From: Thermostichus lividus PCC 6715
GTDB lineage: Bacteria > Cyanobacteriota > Cyanobacteriia > Thermosynechococcales > Thermosynechococcaceae
Length of the DNA stretch: 64,000 bases
Assembly: GCF_002754935.1 (NCBI RefSeq)
Contig: NZ_CP018092.1
Coordinates: 2,393,501-2,457,500, forward strand
Direction of reading: 5' to 3'
Made by a program: the position numbers and the translations under genes. A model generated the notes under the pieces. That model had not been told where the DNA came from, did not search any database, and saw only the letters and a program-made list of their open reading frames with translations. The number at the start of each line of letters is the position of its first letter. Within the stretch, counting starts at the first letter, position 1. Of this stretch, positions 1-9,080 are shown piece after piece.

Positions 1-2192
1 GGGTCAATATTCCACGCATCCCAGTACTGGCCTTGATCGCGGAAAAATCTCAGTTGATTGCCCGGCCCTCCCAAGCAGGGGCGGTGGTTGAGTTTATCGT
101 AGAGGTTGGTAATTTCCCCTGTCGTGGGGTCAATCTCTACGTGGAGATAGTCATTTTCAAGGACATAGCCGAGGGGCGGGGTTGGCAGCCCATCCGGTTG
201 GGAGCGCGGACACACCCACAGCAGGTGATAGCCTACACTGGGGATGTCTTGCGCCCAAAAGCTCAGGCACTGTTGGGGGAGGTTGAGTTGCGCTGGTAAA
301 TCGTAATCACCGCGCGGGCAATAGACGCGCCACGAGGGAACCGCTGTGGGCAGATCCGCCAAATTAAGGTGAATGACCCCAGCGCGATCGCCATTCAAGC
401 CATTAAAGATCACTACTGGAATAGCACCCGTTTCTGGGGGAGATCCATCGGCGATCGCGGTGAGAATGGCTGCTTGAGCTTGGCTGAGCAGGTTTTGGGT
501 GCTATCAATGAGGGTTTGCCAAGTGGGGTTAACCTCGGCATAGACCTCAGGGATAGAGGAACCCGGCAGAATATCGTGAAACTGGTTAAACAGCAATTGT
601 TGCCAGAGAGCTTTGAGGGTGGTTTGGGGATAGGGGGTAGCGGTGGCGATCGCCGCTAGGGTTGACCATAGCTCTGCCTGTTGCAACTGCCGCTGGGCGC
701 GATCGTGAGCCGCTTTTTGATCGCCGTGGCTGGTGTAGCAACCGCGATGGAATTCTAGATACAGTTCATCACACCAGATGGCCTGAGGAGGGGTTTCAGC
801 CATCAACTGATCGAGGTAGGAGCGCACCGGTGTCCACTGCCACTGCGGCCCAATCCCTCCTAAGCGCTGCCAACGCCGCACGATCTCAGCCATGTCAGCG
901 GTGGGGCCACCCCCGTGGTCCCCAACCCCCGGCAGCCATAAACTGCGCCGCGAGCCAGTTTGCTGAAACCACTCCTGAGCATAGGCCGCCATCTTCACCG
1001 GATCAACCCCTTCGCCGATGGGGGCAGACATCAAACTGGGCAGGCGTGCTCCCGCTGCATCCTGCCACTGAAACCAACCGTAGGGAAAGCGAGTGGTGTC
1101 GTTCCAGCGGAGTTTTTGGGTGACAAAGTAGCGAATCCCCGCCTCGGTTAGGAAGCTAGGTAACCGCGCCGGAAAGCCGAAGGTATCCGGTAGCCAAGCA
1201 ATGGGGCTGACCTCCCCAAACGCCTGTTGTAGGTAGTGTTGACCGTAAAGAAGTTGGCGGACAATGGACTCACCACTAATGAGGTTTAACTCCGGCTCTA
1301 CCCACAGTCCAGCCGCAACATCCCACCAGCCCTGCGCGACAGCAGTTTGAATCGCCCTAAACAAAGCGGGGGCATGGTGTTCCAGATGGGCATATAACGC
1401 CGGGGTGGAATGGGTAAAGGTCAATTCTGGGTAATTTTTTTTCAGGGCTAGCACTGAGGCAAAGGTGGCCTGCGCCACAGACCACGTTTCAGAAATCGGC
1501 CACAGCCAAGCAAGGTCGAGGTGGGCATGGCCGCACAGATGCATCTGAAATTGGCGCAGTGGTTCGGCGCAGTCCTGTAGGCGATCGTGGAGGTGATGGA
1601 GGAGGGGATCTAAGCGATCGCCCCCTGTTTCCAAGAGCTTAGAGAGCAACGGTGCGAGGGCGTTGGCCTCTACGTGTTCTGCAAACGTTTCTAGAATCTC
1701 TAGCTCAGCGGCCACAAACCCAGGGTCAACCCCCTCAGGTGATTCCCATAGGAGTTGCGAGCGCACCAACGCCCCCTCATCGTGGTGGGGACTGACCAAT
1801 TCCACGACAACATCCCACGTCTGGCCGGGGGTCACGGCCACGTCAAGGCACAACCGCACGGAATGGTCAAATAAATCACCATGGTGTACCGCCTGGCCAT
1901 TCACATAGACTGTGGCTCGATCTGCCCACCAAGTGAGCGCCAGCCGCAGCGTTAACCCCGCAACAGCGTAGCCCTGAACTGCCGTAGGAACCGTAATCCG
2001 CTGTCCTAACCACAGCGGGTGTCCCCCTTTGTCCCAAGCTAAATGTCCCTTGGCATTGCAAGGGTAGGGCAGACCCTCTGCGGGTAAGGGGTGGGCGTGG
2101 GGCGCAACGGCACACCACTGCCGCTGTAGATCAATGGTGGCCAGCTGGCATAGAAATTGACGGCTTTTTTTGAGCAATTCTGATAAAATCAT
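1..2192 (-). CDS. Alpha-mannosidase, glycoside hydrolase family 38 (3' end beyond window)
   Basis: The minus strand is open from an ATG at 2192 to the window edge, giving about 730 codons of a protein that would normally be near 1,000. Near residue 220 it has the GH38 signature HAHLDLAWLWP, whose His and Asp bind the catalytic zinc. Near residue 334 it has WLPDTFGFPA, which holds the nucleophile Asp. GH38 enzymes release alpha-linked mannose from glycans; the substrate here is unknown. No signal peptide is visible, so it is probably cytoplasmic. The C-terminal beta domains are only partly present. It is divergent from the exported-protein gene at 2343. Confidence 0.9.
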   Translation of the reverse strand, partial: MILSELLKKSRQFLCQLATIDLQRQWCAVAPHAHPLPAEGLPYPCNAKGHLAWDKGGHPLWLGQRITVPTAVQGYAVAGLTLRLALTWWADRATVYVNGQAVHHGDLFDHSVRLCLDVAVTPGQTWDVVVELVSPHHDEGALVRSQLLWESPEGVDPGFVAAELEILETFAEHVEANALAPLLSKLLETGGDRLDPLLHHLHDRLQDCAEPLRQFQMHLCGHAHLDLAWLWPISETWSVAQATFASVLALKKNYPELTFTHSTPALYAHLEHHAPALFRAIQTAVAQGWWDVAAGLWVEPELNLISGESIVRQLLYGQHYLQQAFGEVSPIAWLPDTFGFPARLPSFLTEAGIRYFVTQKLRWNDTTRFPYGWFQWQDAAGARLPSLMSAPIGEGVDPVKMAAYAQEWFQQTGSRRSLWLPGVGDHGGGPTADMAEIVRRWQRLGGIGPQWQWTPVRSYLDQLMAETPPQAIWCDELYLEFHRGCYTSHGDQKAAHDRAQRQLQQAELWSTLAAIATATPYPQTTLKALWQQLLFNQFHDILPGSSIPEVYAEVNPTWQTLIDSTQNLLSQAQAAILTAIADGSPPETGAIPVVIFNGLNGDRAGVIHLNLADLPTAVPSWRVYCPRGDYDLPAQLNLPQQCLSFWAQDIPSVGYHLLWVCPRSQPDGLPTPPLGYVLENDYLHVEIDPTTGEITNLYDKLNHRPCLGGPGNQLRFFRDQGQYWDAWNID

Positions 2193-2342
2193 AAAAAATA
2201 GTTAATCTCGCCGCGATCGGCCTAGGCCACTTGCTATGCTAGAGAAGTGAGGGCTCGTGATGATTGTTTGGCGTTTTTGGCTGACCCGCTTATCCACCTA
2301 TACATAACCCACTCACACTGTTTTCTGGGGAGGAGTGACCCA

Positions 2343-3149
2343 ATGGTAACCCGATTTGAGCAGTGGCGGGGTATTTTAACCTCCTCACTCTGTGCGCTAC
2401 TCACGGCTGTGGTGGTTCCCCCCCTGACGCTTGCCCAACCTGACGTAACCCCACCGAAGGCAGATCAGTTGCTGCAAGTAGTGCCCACGGCCACTGACCC
2501 TCTGCAAAGCCCTTTTCCCCTGCCGTGGACGTGGATTGAGCAGGGACACGAGGCAGCCCTAAAGGCGCAAAAGCCCCTCTCCTACCGCCAGCAGACGGCC
2601 CGCTACGTTTCCCCCGATGGTCGTTATGTGGCGGAAGCCACCCTCTACTTTCAGGCGGCACCCCAGGCGTTCGAGCAACAGTTAACGAGCATATTGGAGA
2701 TTACCGACCTGCACACGGGCGATCGCCAGCGCATCAACAGCCTTCAGGAAGTCCCGCCAGAGTTTTTAGCAGAGGTGCCTCGCCACCAAGGCTTGATTGC
2801 GGTATTAGTGCCGGTGGGGTGGTCGCAACGCGATAATCGTCTCTTGGTACGCCAGTTTATGGGGTTATTTGCGTCAGACCTCGTCACGGATGCCGCTTGG
2901 ATTTGGCAGCCTGGGCGCGGCCATGTGGCAACAGTGTATCCCACGGCAGCCGACTATGACGTTGCAACGCTTTTGGGCTGGAGCCACACGTACCCGGATC
3001 AGGTGCTCTTTCAAACCCACGTGATGGGGGACGCGCAGGCAACCCTTTGGGCGGTGGATAGTCATGGCAGCACCCAACTAGCCCAGGGCGATCGCCCCGC
3101 GGTCTATGGCACCACCCTACCAGCGACCGCCACTGCCCGCCAACCCTAG
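2343..3149 (+). CDS. Exported protein of unknown function
   Basis: This is a 268-residue protein. I chose the ATG at 2343 because a GGGGAGGAG ribosome site lies just upstream and because it puts a hydrophobic signal segment (residues 14-30, ending LTLAQ) at the N-terminus. A longer reading from 2247 would bury that signal. After the signal comes a proline-rich stretch and then a globular region with no family I recognise. Only 2 bases separate it from the glycosyltransferase at 3152, so the two are probably cotranscribed. I infer a periplasmic location and assign no function. Confidence 0.75.
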   Translation: MVTRFEQWRGILTSSLCALLTAVVVPPLTLAQPDVTPPKADQLLQVVPTATDPLQSPFPLPWTWIEQGHEAALKAQKPLSYRQQTARYVSPDGRYVAEATLYFQAAPQAFEQQLTSILEITDLHTGDRQRINSLQEVPPEFLAEVPRHQGLIAVLVPVGWSQRDNRLLVRQFMGLFASDLVTDAAWIWQPGRGHVATVYPTAADYDVATLLGWSHTYPDQVLFQTHVMGDAQATLWAVDSHGSTQLAQGDRPAVYGTTLPATATARQP

Positions 3150-3151
3150 GT

Positions 3152-4122
3152 ATGGGGAACCTGCCACCGACCCTGTCGATCGTCATTCCCTGTTTTAACG
3201 AAGAAGCCAATCTGGATGCACTATTTCAAGAACTATTGCCAGTCTTGACACAGTTAGGGTTGCCCTACGAAATTATTTGCGTCAACGATGGCAGTCGCGA
3301 TCGCACTCTCAGTGGGTTGCTCCAATGGCGCGATCGCCACCCCACGATTAAAATTCTCGATTTGTCCCGCAACTTTGGTAAAGACATTGCCCTCACCGCT
3401 GGGATTGATGCTGCCACGGGGTTGGCGGTTATCCCCATGGATGCGGACTTACAAGACCCGCCCGAGGTAATCCCTGACCTTGTGGAGCGCTGGCAGCAGG
3501 GATTTGATGTCGTTTATGCCACCCGACAGCGGCGGCGGGAGTCGCTCCTGAAGCAATGGACGGCGCACGGCTTCTATGCCTTGCTGCAAGGACTGAGTTC
3601 TGTGCCTATTCCTGCCAATACGGGGGATTTTCGGCTGCTAGATCGACGGGTGGTGGAAGCCCTCAAACAATTACCAGAGCGAGGACGCTTTATGAAGGGA
3701 CTGTTTAGTTGGGTGGGGTATCGCCAAACTGCGGTTTATTTTGAACGGCCAGCTCGCCGTCAAGGCCAGAGCAAGTGGAGCTACTGGCAATTGTGGAATT
3801 TTGCCCTAGGTGCCATTTTTGCCTTTAGCGTCAAGCCCCTACAGGTGTGGCTCTACGTTGGCCTGATGATCTCTGGGGTGGCGTTGATCTATGCCCTGTG
3901 GCTGGTCGTGCGCACCTTGCTTTTTGGTGCCGACTTACCCGGGTACCCCTCCCTCATGGTGGCCATTTTGTTTATGGGGGGGTGCAACTGCTGACCCTTG
4001 GCATCATTGGTGAGTACATTGGCCGCATTTACGAAGAAGTCAAACAGCGTCCCCTCTACCTTGTGCGCGATCGCTATGGTCTTGACCCGACACCTGCTGC
4101 AAATAGCGATCCAGCAAACTAA
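3152..4122 (+). CDS. Membrane-bound family 2 glycosyltransferase (DPM1/GtrB type), frameshifted
   Basis: Residues 8-20 begin a GT-A fold ([10 protein letters not shown]), and DADLQDPP at 97-104 supplies the metal and nucleotide-sugar binding acidic residues. Two hydrophobic segments follow near the C-terminus. Enzymes of this type transfer a sugar from a nucleotide donor to a polyprenyl phosphate at the membrane. The reading frame breaks in the G run at 3976-3982. With one more G the end reads [19 protein letters not shown] and runs to the stop at 4122, the usual tail of this family, giving 323 residues. As written, the first frame stops at 3994. The 3' end overlaps the convergent gene by 83 bp. 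Confidence 0.85.
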
Positions 4123-4954
4123 TCATCACCGCCGGACACTCCAACTGGGGGGTTAGCCCCACCTCAGGCACAGTGTCAAAGGCACGAATTGCCTCTGGAT
4201 TCAGTTCAGCTAAGCGTTGCCCCACACGCAGCGGCGGCAACTTGGCCTGCTCGCCCCACACGATATAGGTCGGTACCGTTAAGTGGGGCAAACGATGGCT
4301 AAGATCGCAACAGAGATCCCCGCGCACAAAGGCCAGTGCCGCAATTTCTGCCCCTTCTGCCTGCGCCACTTGGGTGTAGGTGGCAATCATCTGTGGGCTG
4401 ATTCGTTGCGGCTGCGCAAATTGCTGATTCACCATAAACGACTGCACCCCCAAGGGATTGGCTACCGCCAGCCGATAGAAGACCACATCTAGGTAAGGTT
4501 GGCGAGCCAATTGGGCAATGAGGCTCTGACGGTAGTCTTGGCCAAAATCACTCAGACCCGTTGGACACACCAGAATTAAGGCACGAACGTACTGTGGCTG
4601 GGCGATCGCCGCTTGGATCGCAAACGCCGCCGTCAGCGAAGACGCAATCACCACCGCTGGCTCAGTTGCTAGCTGGCTGAGGCATTCACTGATGTGGGCA
4701 GCGTAGGCTGCAACCGTGTAGGGCTGAGCTACATGGGCAGAGGCACCCCATCCGGGCAAATCTAGGGCAAACACAGGATAATCCGCAGCAAAGGCAGGGT
4801 ACACAGCTGACCACTCGTAAGAACTGGAGCCTCCCCCGAGACCATGCCAAAAAAACAGCGGTGGCGTTGTAGCCCCGAGGTTGAAGTCATTTGTTCTATA
4901 GACCACATCGCCAAGACCAGTGGTGAGGGTGCGAGATCGCAAACTCTCGATCAT
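4040..4954 (-). CDS. Alpha/beta-hydrolase fold protein with a degenerate catalytic triad
   Basis: The protein has 304 residues. The start at 4954 follows AGGGA in the mRNA sense; a longer reading to 5158 would run into secE. The N-terminal half has the oxyanion-region motif [15 protein letters not shown] and LDLPGWGAS. The nucleophile elbow reads ASSLT instead of GxSxG. In the C-terminal part the usual acid position reads GEQAK, and the usual GHxPxLE motif reads GLTPQLE, so the catalytic His appears to be replaced. The fold assignment is firm. Hydrolase activity is doubtful and the role is unknown. It is divergent from secE. Confidence 0.75.
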   Translation of the reverse strand: MIESLRSRTLTTGLGDVVYRTNDFNLGATTPPLFFWHGLGGGSSSYEWSAVYPAFAADYPVFALDLPGWGASAHVAQPYTVAAYAAHISECLSQLATEPAVVIASSLTAAFAIQAAIAQPQYVRALILVCPTGLSDFGQDYRQSLIAQLARQPYLDVVFYRLAVANPLGVQSFMVNQQFAQPQRISPQMIATYTQVAQAEGAEIAALAFVRGDLCCDLSHRLPHLTVPTYIVWGEQAKLPPLRVGQRLAELNPEAIRAFDTVPEVGLTPQLECPAVMISLLDRYLQQVSGQDHSDRAQGRGDAV

Positions 4955-5050
4955 GATATTCCCTAAACTAAAGAAACCTGCTACGATAATAAATCGCGCT
5001 GAATTAGACTGGTAGTAACAGGCTGCCCCTGTGCCCGAAGGAGTTCCGCC

Positions 5051-5266
5051 GTGACCAAAAGCACCGAAGGCGATAAGCCCAGCAGTGGCTTCAACCTCAC
5101 TGAGTTTTTCCGCGAGACCAAGGAAGAGCTCAACAAAGTGGTGTGGCCTGATCGCCAACGTTTAATTGGCGAATCTGCTGCTGTGATTTTAATTGTCTCT
5201 CTTTCAGCAGTCGTTATCTACTTGGTTGATGAACTTTTTCGCTGGTTGGCGAAACTTATTTTTTAG
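5051..5266 (+). CDS. secE: Preprotein translocase subunit SecE
   Basis: This is a 71-residue protein started by GTG at 5051 behind a strong AAGGAG site. It has the single-span cyanobacterial/chloroplast SecE form: a short polar N-terminus, the conserved amphipathic segment FRETKEELNKVVWPDR, then one membrane helix near residues 42-60. SecE clamps the two halves of SecY in the protein-export channel. It is the first gene of the secE-nusG-rplK-rplA-rplJ-rplL cluster, whose order is conserved in bacteria. Confidence 0.95.
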   Translation: MTKSTEGDKPSSGFNLTEFFRETKEELNKVVWPDRQRLIGESAAVILIVSLSAVVIYLVDELFRWLAKLIF

Positions 5267-5296
5267 GCAGCCCACAAGGATTACACGTACGCGCCT

Positions 5297-5977
5297 ATGG
5301 CTAGCGAATTTACAGATTACGATCAGCAGGATCCCCTCAATGACAGCATGAGTACCACGGATGACGAATCCGTAAAATCGGCAAAGCGATTTTGGTACGC
5401 TGTGCAAGTGGCCTCCGGCTGCGAAAAAAAGGTTAAAAGCACCATTGAGCAGCGGCTGCATACCTTAGATGTCGCTGATCGTATCTTCCGCATTGAAATT
5501 CCCCAAACACCAATCATCAAAATCAAGAAAGACGGCTCACGCCAAACCATTGAGGAAAAAGTGTTTCCGGGCTATGTGCTCATTCAAGTGCGGGCACAGC
5601 AGTCGCCAGACACCGGTGAGTGGCAGATTGATGATGAAGCATGGCAGGTTATCAAAAACACCCCCAATGTCATTAACTTTGTAGGTGCCGAGCAACGGCG
5701 GAGTACCGGCCGCGGGCGAGGGCACGTCAAACCCATGCCCTTGAGTGCGGCAGAAGTGGATCGCATCTTCCGCAAAGTCCAAGAGCAAGAGCCGGTTCAC
5801 CGCATTGATCTCAACAGTGGTGATAAGATCAAAGTTCTCAGTGGCCCGTTCAAAGACTTTGAGGGTGAAGTTATTGAAGTCAGCCCTGAGCGCAGCAAGC
5901 TCAAAGCATTACTCTCGATTTTTGGCCGCGAAACACCGGTTGAACTCGAAGTGAATCAAGTGGAAAAAGAAGGATAG
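5297..5977 (+). CDS. nusG: Transcription antitermination factor NusG
   Basis: The protein has 226 residues, longer than E. coli NusG (181) because of an acidic N-terminal extension of about 30 residues, as seen in other cyanobacteria. The NGN domain starts at [13 protein letters not shown], and the C-terminal KOW domain contains [12 protein letters not shown]. NusG binds RNA polymerase and links it to ribosomes or Rho. The start is the ATG at 5297; an in-frame ATG at 5348 (MSTTDD) is a possible alternative. It lies 30 bp after secE and 14 bp before rplK. Confidence 0.96.
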   Translation: MASEFTDYDQQDPLNDSMSTTDDESVKSAKRFWYAVQVASGCEKKVKSTIEQRLHTLDVADRIFRIEIPQTPIIKIKKDGSRQTIEEKVFPGYVLIQVRAQQSPDTGEWQIDDEAWQVIKNTPNVINFVGAEQRRSTGRGRGHVKPMPLSAAEVDRIFRKVQEQEPVHRIDLNSGDKIKVLSGPFKDFEGEVIEVSPERSKLKALLSIFGRETPVELEVNQVEKEG

Positions 5978-5991
5978 GACGCTCAATCACT

Positions 5992-6417
5992 ATGGCGAAA
6001 AAAGTCGTCGCAATTATTAAGTTAGCGATTCAGGCAGGTAAAGCCAACCCTGCCCCTCCCATTGGCCCTGCCTTGGGTCAGCACGGTGTGAACATCATGA
6101 TGTTCTGCAAAGAGTACAACGCTCGCACCGCCGATCAGGTGGGTACCGTCGTACCGGTGGAAATTTCGGTCTATGAAGATCGCAGTTTTACCTTTGTTCT
6201 GAAAACGCCGCCCGCCTCGGTGCTCATCCAAAAAGCGGCAGGGATCGAGAAAGGCTCTGGGGAGCCCAACAAAAAACAAGTCGGCAGTATTACCCGCGCC
6301 CAACTGCGGGAAATTGCCGAGAAAAAAATGCCAGACCTCAATGCCAATGACATTGAGGCGGCCATGCGCATTATTGAAGGGACGGCGCGGAATATGGGGG
6401 TTGCCGTCACCGACTAA
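5992..6417 (+). CDS. rplK: Ribosomal protein L11
   Basis: The 141-residue protein matches L11 in full length. The N-terminal proline-rich motif ([16 protein letters not shown]) binds the GTPase centre, and the C-terminal domain contacts 23S rRNA ([22 protein letters not shown]). It forms the L11 stalk base needed by elongation factors. It is in an operon with nusG upstream and rplA downstream. Confidence 0.98.
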   Translation: MAKKVVAIIKLAIQAGKANPAPPIGPALGQHGVNIMMFCKEYNARTADQVGTVVPVEISVYEDRSFTFVLKTPPASVLIQKAAGIEKGSGEPNKKQVGSITRAQLREIAEKKMPDLNANDIEAAMRIIEGTARNMGVAVTD

Positions 6418-6498
6418 GGGGTTTTCGTGTGTTCGCTGTTAAATTGTTGTGTTGGGGGAGAAACCGAGTTTCGCTTGCACCCCGTGGAGGTTAACCAA

Positions 6499-7212
6499 AT
6501 GCCTAAACTCTCGCGACGACTGCGTGACCTCTATGCCAAAGTAGAGGATCGCCCTTACCCACCCCTTGAAGCACTCCAACTGCTCAAGGAAACCGCCACT
6601 GCTAAATTTCCGGAATCGGCAGAAGCCCACATTCGTCTAGGGATTGATCCTAAATATACGGATCAGCAATTGCGAACCACTGTGGCGCTCCCCAAAGGCA
6701 CAGGGCAAACCATTCGGGTGGCGGTTATTGCCCGGGGTGAAAAAGTGACGGAGGCCAGTGCCGCTGGTGCTGATGTGGTGGGGTCTGAAGAGCTGATTGA
6801 TGAAATCCAAAAAGGGCGGATGGACTTTGATTTGCTGATTGCCACCCCAGATATGATGCCCCAAGTGGCTAAGGTGGGTCGAATTCTTGGGCCGCGCGGC
6901 CTCATGCCCTCTCCCAAAGCGGGTACTGTGACCTTTGATCTGCCCCAAGCGATTGCTGAATTTAAGGCCGGTAAGGTCGAATTCCGCGCCGATCGCACCG
7001 GAATTGTTCATGTCCTTTTTGGCAAAGCGAGCTTTAGCGCTGAGGATCTGCTGGTGAACCTGAAAGCCTTGCAGGAGGCCATTGATCGCAACCGACCCAG
7101 CGGTGCCAAGGGGCGCTACTGGCGCAGTGTCTATGTAACGGCGACCATGGGGCCGAGTATCCAAGTGGATATTAATGCCCTGCGGGAGCTGAAGCTGGCG
7201 GACGTGGCCTAA
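6499..7212 (+). CDS. rplA: Ribosomal protein L1
   Basis: The protein has 237 residues when started at the ATG at 6499, which follows GGAGG and gives the family N-terminus MPKLSRRLR. The frame is open upstream to a GTG at 6427, but that 24-residue extension is not typical of L1. Conserved L1 blocks include [19 protein letters not shown]1 forms the mobile stalk at the ribosomal E site and in many bacteria represses its own operon by binding the mRNA. I see no clear L1 site here. Confidence 0.97.
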   Translation: MPKLSRRLRDLYAKVEDRPYPPLEALQLLKETATAKFPESAEAHIRLGIDPKYTDQQLRTTVALPKGTGQTIRVAVIARGEKVTEASAAGADVVGSEELIDEIQKGRMDFDLLIATPDMMPQVAKVGRILGPRGLMPSPKAGTVTFDLPQAIAEFKAGKVEFRADRTGIVHVLFGKASFSAEDLLVNLKALQEAIDRNRPSGAKGRYWRSVYVTATMGPSIQVDINALRELKLADVA

Positions 7213-7224
7213 GGAGGAGTTGCC

Positions 7225-7371
7225 TATTGCCCAAACCCAAAAAATTGAGTTCTTGAAACCGAAGACCGCAGGGGTCTGGCGACTGCCAAGACATAATCGT
7301 CCTGCTGAGGTTTGCGATGTCCATCTTGCGGGATTGGGCGATCGCCCCGGCAGCACTGCTGGGGTTTTTTC
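7225..7371 (+). promoter_or_regulatory. L10-type ribosomal protein leader with attenuator hairpin
   Basis: The 184-bp gap between rplA and rplJ is large for this tight cluster and has no reading frame of interest. It contains AAGACCG...CTGCTGAGG, which resembles the conserved L10-binding core of ribosomal L10 leaders. It ends in a strong 8-bp hairpin (7345-7364) followed by six T residues (7365-7370), a classical intrinsic terminator 27 bp before rplJ. Known L10 leaders let surplus L10-L12 complex reduce rplJ-rplL expression. Family assignment is by eye; a covariance-model search would settle it. Confidence 0.65.
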
Positions 7372-7396
7372 TTGAAACCATAGGGAGGTGATCCGC

Positions 7397-7924
7397 GTGG
7401 GACGCACGCTAGAAAATAAAAAACAAATTGTAGCCGAACTCAAAGACCGCTTGAGTCAAGCCCAAATGGCACTGGTGATTGACTATCAAGGTCTCACCGA
7501 TGCTGAACTCAAGGACTTACGACAGCGCTTGCGCAAGTGCAATGCCAGTTGCAAAGTTACGAAAAACACGCTGATGGAACTGGCGGTCAAAGACAGTGAC
7601 CACTGGCAACCTCTGACCCAGTTCTTGCAAGGACCATCCGCCTTTTTGTTGGCCACGGATGACTTGGGGGGCACCATTAAAGCCTACCAAGAATTCCAGA
7701 AAGCCACGAAAAAGACAGCCTTGCGCGGTGGTGTCCTAGAGGGACGCGCCCTTGACGAAGCCCAAGTCAAGGCCATCGGCGATCTGCCCTCCAAGGAGCA
7801 ACTCATGGCGCAAATTGCCGGTGCCCTCAACGCTGTCACGGCCAAGATTGCCATTGGCATCAAGGAAGTTCCGGCTTCCTTGGCGCGGGCAACGCAGGCG
7901 ATCGCCGACAAAGAGGCGGCATAG
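7397..7924 (+). CDS. rplJ: Ribosomal protein L10
   Basis: This 175-residue protein anchors the L7/L12 stalk. I chose the GTG at 7397 (protein MGRTLENKK) over the in-frame GTG at 7388, because the latter is part of the GAGGTG ribosome-binding site. The N-terminal RNA-binding domain contains TKNTLMELAV, and the C-terminal helix that binds L7/L12 dimers is present. It follows the attenuated leader and precedes rplL by 70 bp. Confidence 0.95.
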   Translation: MGRTLENKKQIVAELKDRLSQAQMALVIDYQGLTDAELKDLRQRLRKCNASCKVTKNTLMELAVKDSDHWQPLTQFLQGPSAFLLATDDLGGTIKAYQEFQKATKKTALRGGVLEGRALDEAQVKAIGDLPSKEQLMAQIAGALNAVTAKIAIGIKEVPASLARATQAIADKEAA

Positions 7925-7994
7925 ATCATCCTGCTTTTGGGTTCTGTTTGAGAATCCACCTGTTGTTTTATTTACTACACTTTAGGAGTTAACA

Positions 7995-8390
7995 ATGTCT
8001 GCTGCAACCGATGAAATTCTCGAAAAATTGAAATCCCTAACCCTGTTAGAAGCTGCCGAACTGGTCAAACAAATTGAAGAGACCTTTGGCGTGAGTGCGG
8101 CTGCGCCGGTCGGCGGCATGGTGATGGCGGCTCCCGTTGCTGCCGGTGCCGCTCCTGCGGAGGAAGTCGAAGAAAAAACTGCTTTTGATGTCATCCTCGA
8201 GGACGTTCCTGCCGACAAGAAAATTGCCGTTCTGAAAGTCGTCCGTTCCTTGACAGGGCTGGGGCTAAAAGAAGCTAAAGAAGTGGTGGAATCAACCCCC
8301 AAAGCTGTCAAAGAGGGGGCTACCAAGGAAGATGCCGAAGCTGCCAAGAAAGAGCTAGAAGAGGCTGGCGCCAAAGTCAGCATCAAATAG
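7995..8390 (+). CDS. rplL: Ribosomal protein L7/L12
   Basis: The 131-residue protein has an N-terminal dimerisation domain, an Ala/Pro-rich hinge (residues about 36-56) and the conserved C-terminal factor-binding domain ([20 protein letters not shown]). It is the multi-copy stalk protein that recruits elongation factors. A TTTAGGAG site precedes the ATG. The last gene of the cluster, it is followed by a hairpin terminator at 8417. Confidence 0.98.
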   Translation: MSAATDEILEKLKSLTLLEAAELVKQIEETFGVSAAAPVGGMVMAAPVAAGAAPAEEVEEKTAFDVILEDVPADKKIAVLKVVRSLTGLGLKEAKEVVESTPKAVKEGATKEDAEAAKKELEEAGAKVSIK

Positions 8391-8416
8391 CTTAATTTCT
8401 GGTATCTTGACCGCCA

Positions 8417-8457
8417 AGGGTAGTTCGACTGTCAGAGCTACCCTATTTATTATTTTT
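8417..8457 (+). terminator. Probable intrinsic terminator after rplL
   Basis: Inverted repeat AGGGTAG (8417-8423) and CTACCCT (8438-8444) with a 14-nt loop, followed by a T-rich stretch ending in TTTTT. It lies 27 bp past the rplL stop and before the separate cobO gene. Confidence 0.75.
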
Positions 8458-8477
8458 GCTAATTTGGAAGGTATCCG

Positions 8478-9080
8478 ATGCTAAGCGATGAGCAATACCG
8501 CCAAAAAATGCAGCAACGTAAAGCGGTGCAGGCACAACGACTGGCAGAGCGCAACCGCGAAAAGGGGCTGATCATCGTCCATACCGGCAATGGTAAAGGT
8601 AAGACAACTGCCGCTCTGGGAATGGTTGTCCGCTCTTTGGGGCACGGCTACCGCGTGGCCATTATTCAGTTTATTAAGGGGGCGTGGGAACCCGCTGAGA
8701 AAGCCGTTCTGAGCCATTGGCCAGAGCAGTTAGCCTTCCATGCCATGGGAGAAGGGTTTACATGGGAAACCCAAGATCGGCAGCGGGACATTGCCCATGC
8801 CCTAGCGGCCTGGGAATTAGCGCTCACTTACCTGAGAAATCCGGAGTATCGCTTGGTGCTTTTGGATGAAATTAACGTTGCCTTAAAACTGGAGTACCTT
8901 GCGGTGGAGACAGTCTTGGCTGGTTTGAGTCAGAAACCCGCCATGACCCATGTGATTCTCACAGGGCGCGGTGCGCCTGCAGCTCTGATTGAGGCCGCAG
9001 ACTTAGTGACGGAAATGACCCTCGTGAAACATCCCTTCCGCGAACAAGGGATAAAAGCCCAACCTGGCATTGAATTCTAG
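8478..9080 (+). CDS. cobO: Cob(I)yrinic acid a,c-diamide adenosyltransferase (CobO/BtuR family)
   Basis: This 200-residue, full-length protein has the P-loop GNGKGKTT at residues 37-44 and an acidic Walker B strand LLDEIN. CobO enzymes transfer the 5'-deoxyadenosyl group of ATP to the cobalt of corrinoids. A second, two-domain homologue lies at 58605-59739 in this window. The gene stands alone between the ribosomal cluster and a convergent PhzF-like gene that it overlaps by 4 bp. Confidence 0.93.
   Translation: MLSDEQYRQKMQQRKAVQAQRLAERNREKGLIIVHTGNGKGKTTAALGMVVRSLGHGYRVAIIQFIKGAWEPAEKAVLSHWPEQLAFHAMGEGFTWETQDRQRDIAHALAAWELALTYLRNPEYRLVLLDEINVALKLEYLAVETVLAGLSQKPAMTHVILTGRGAPAALIEAADLVTEMTLVKHPFREQGIKAQPGIEF

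Noticed and set aside
662..1123. 153-codon plus-strand frame in the mannosidase region
   Set aside because: The opposite strand encodes clear GH38 motifs throughout this interval.
3976..3982. Programmed -1 or +1 ribosomal frameshift in the glycosyltransferase
   Set aside because: No pseudoknot-like structure or slippery heptamer is evident and seven other genes have similar breaks; sequence error is more likely.
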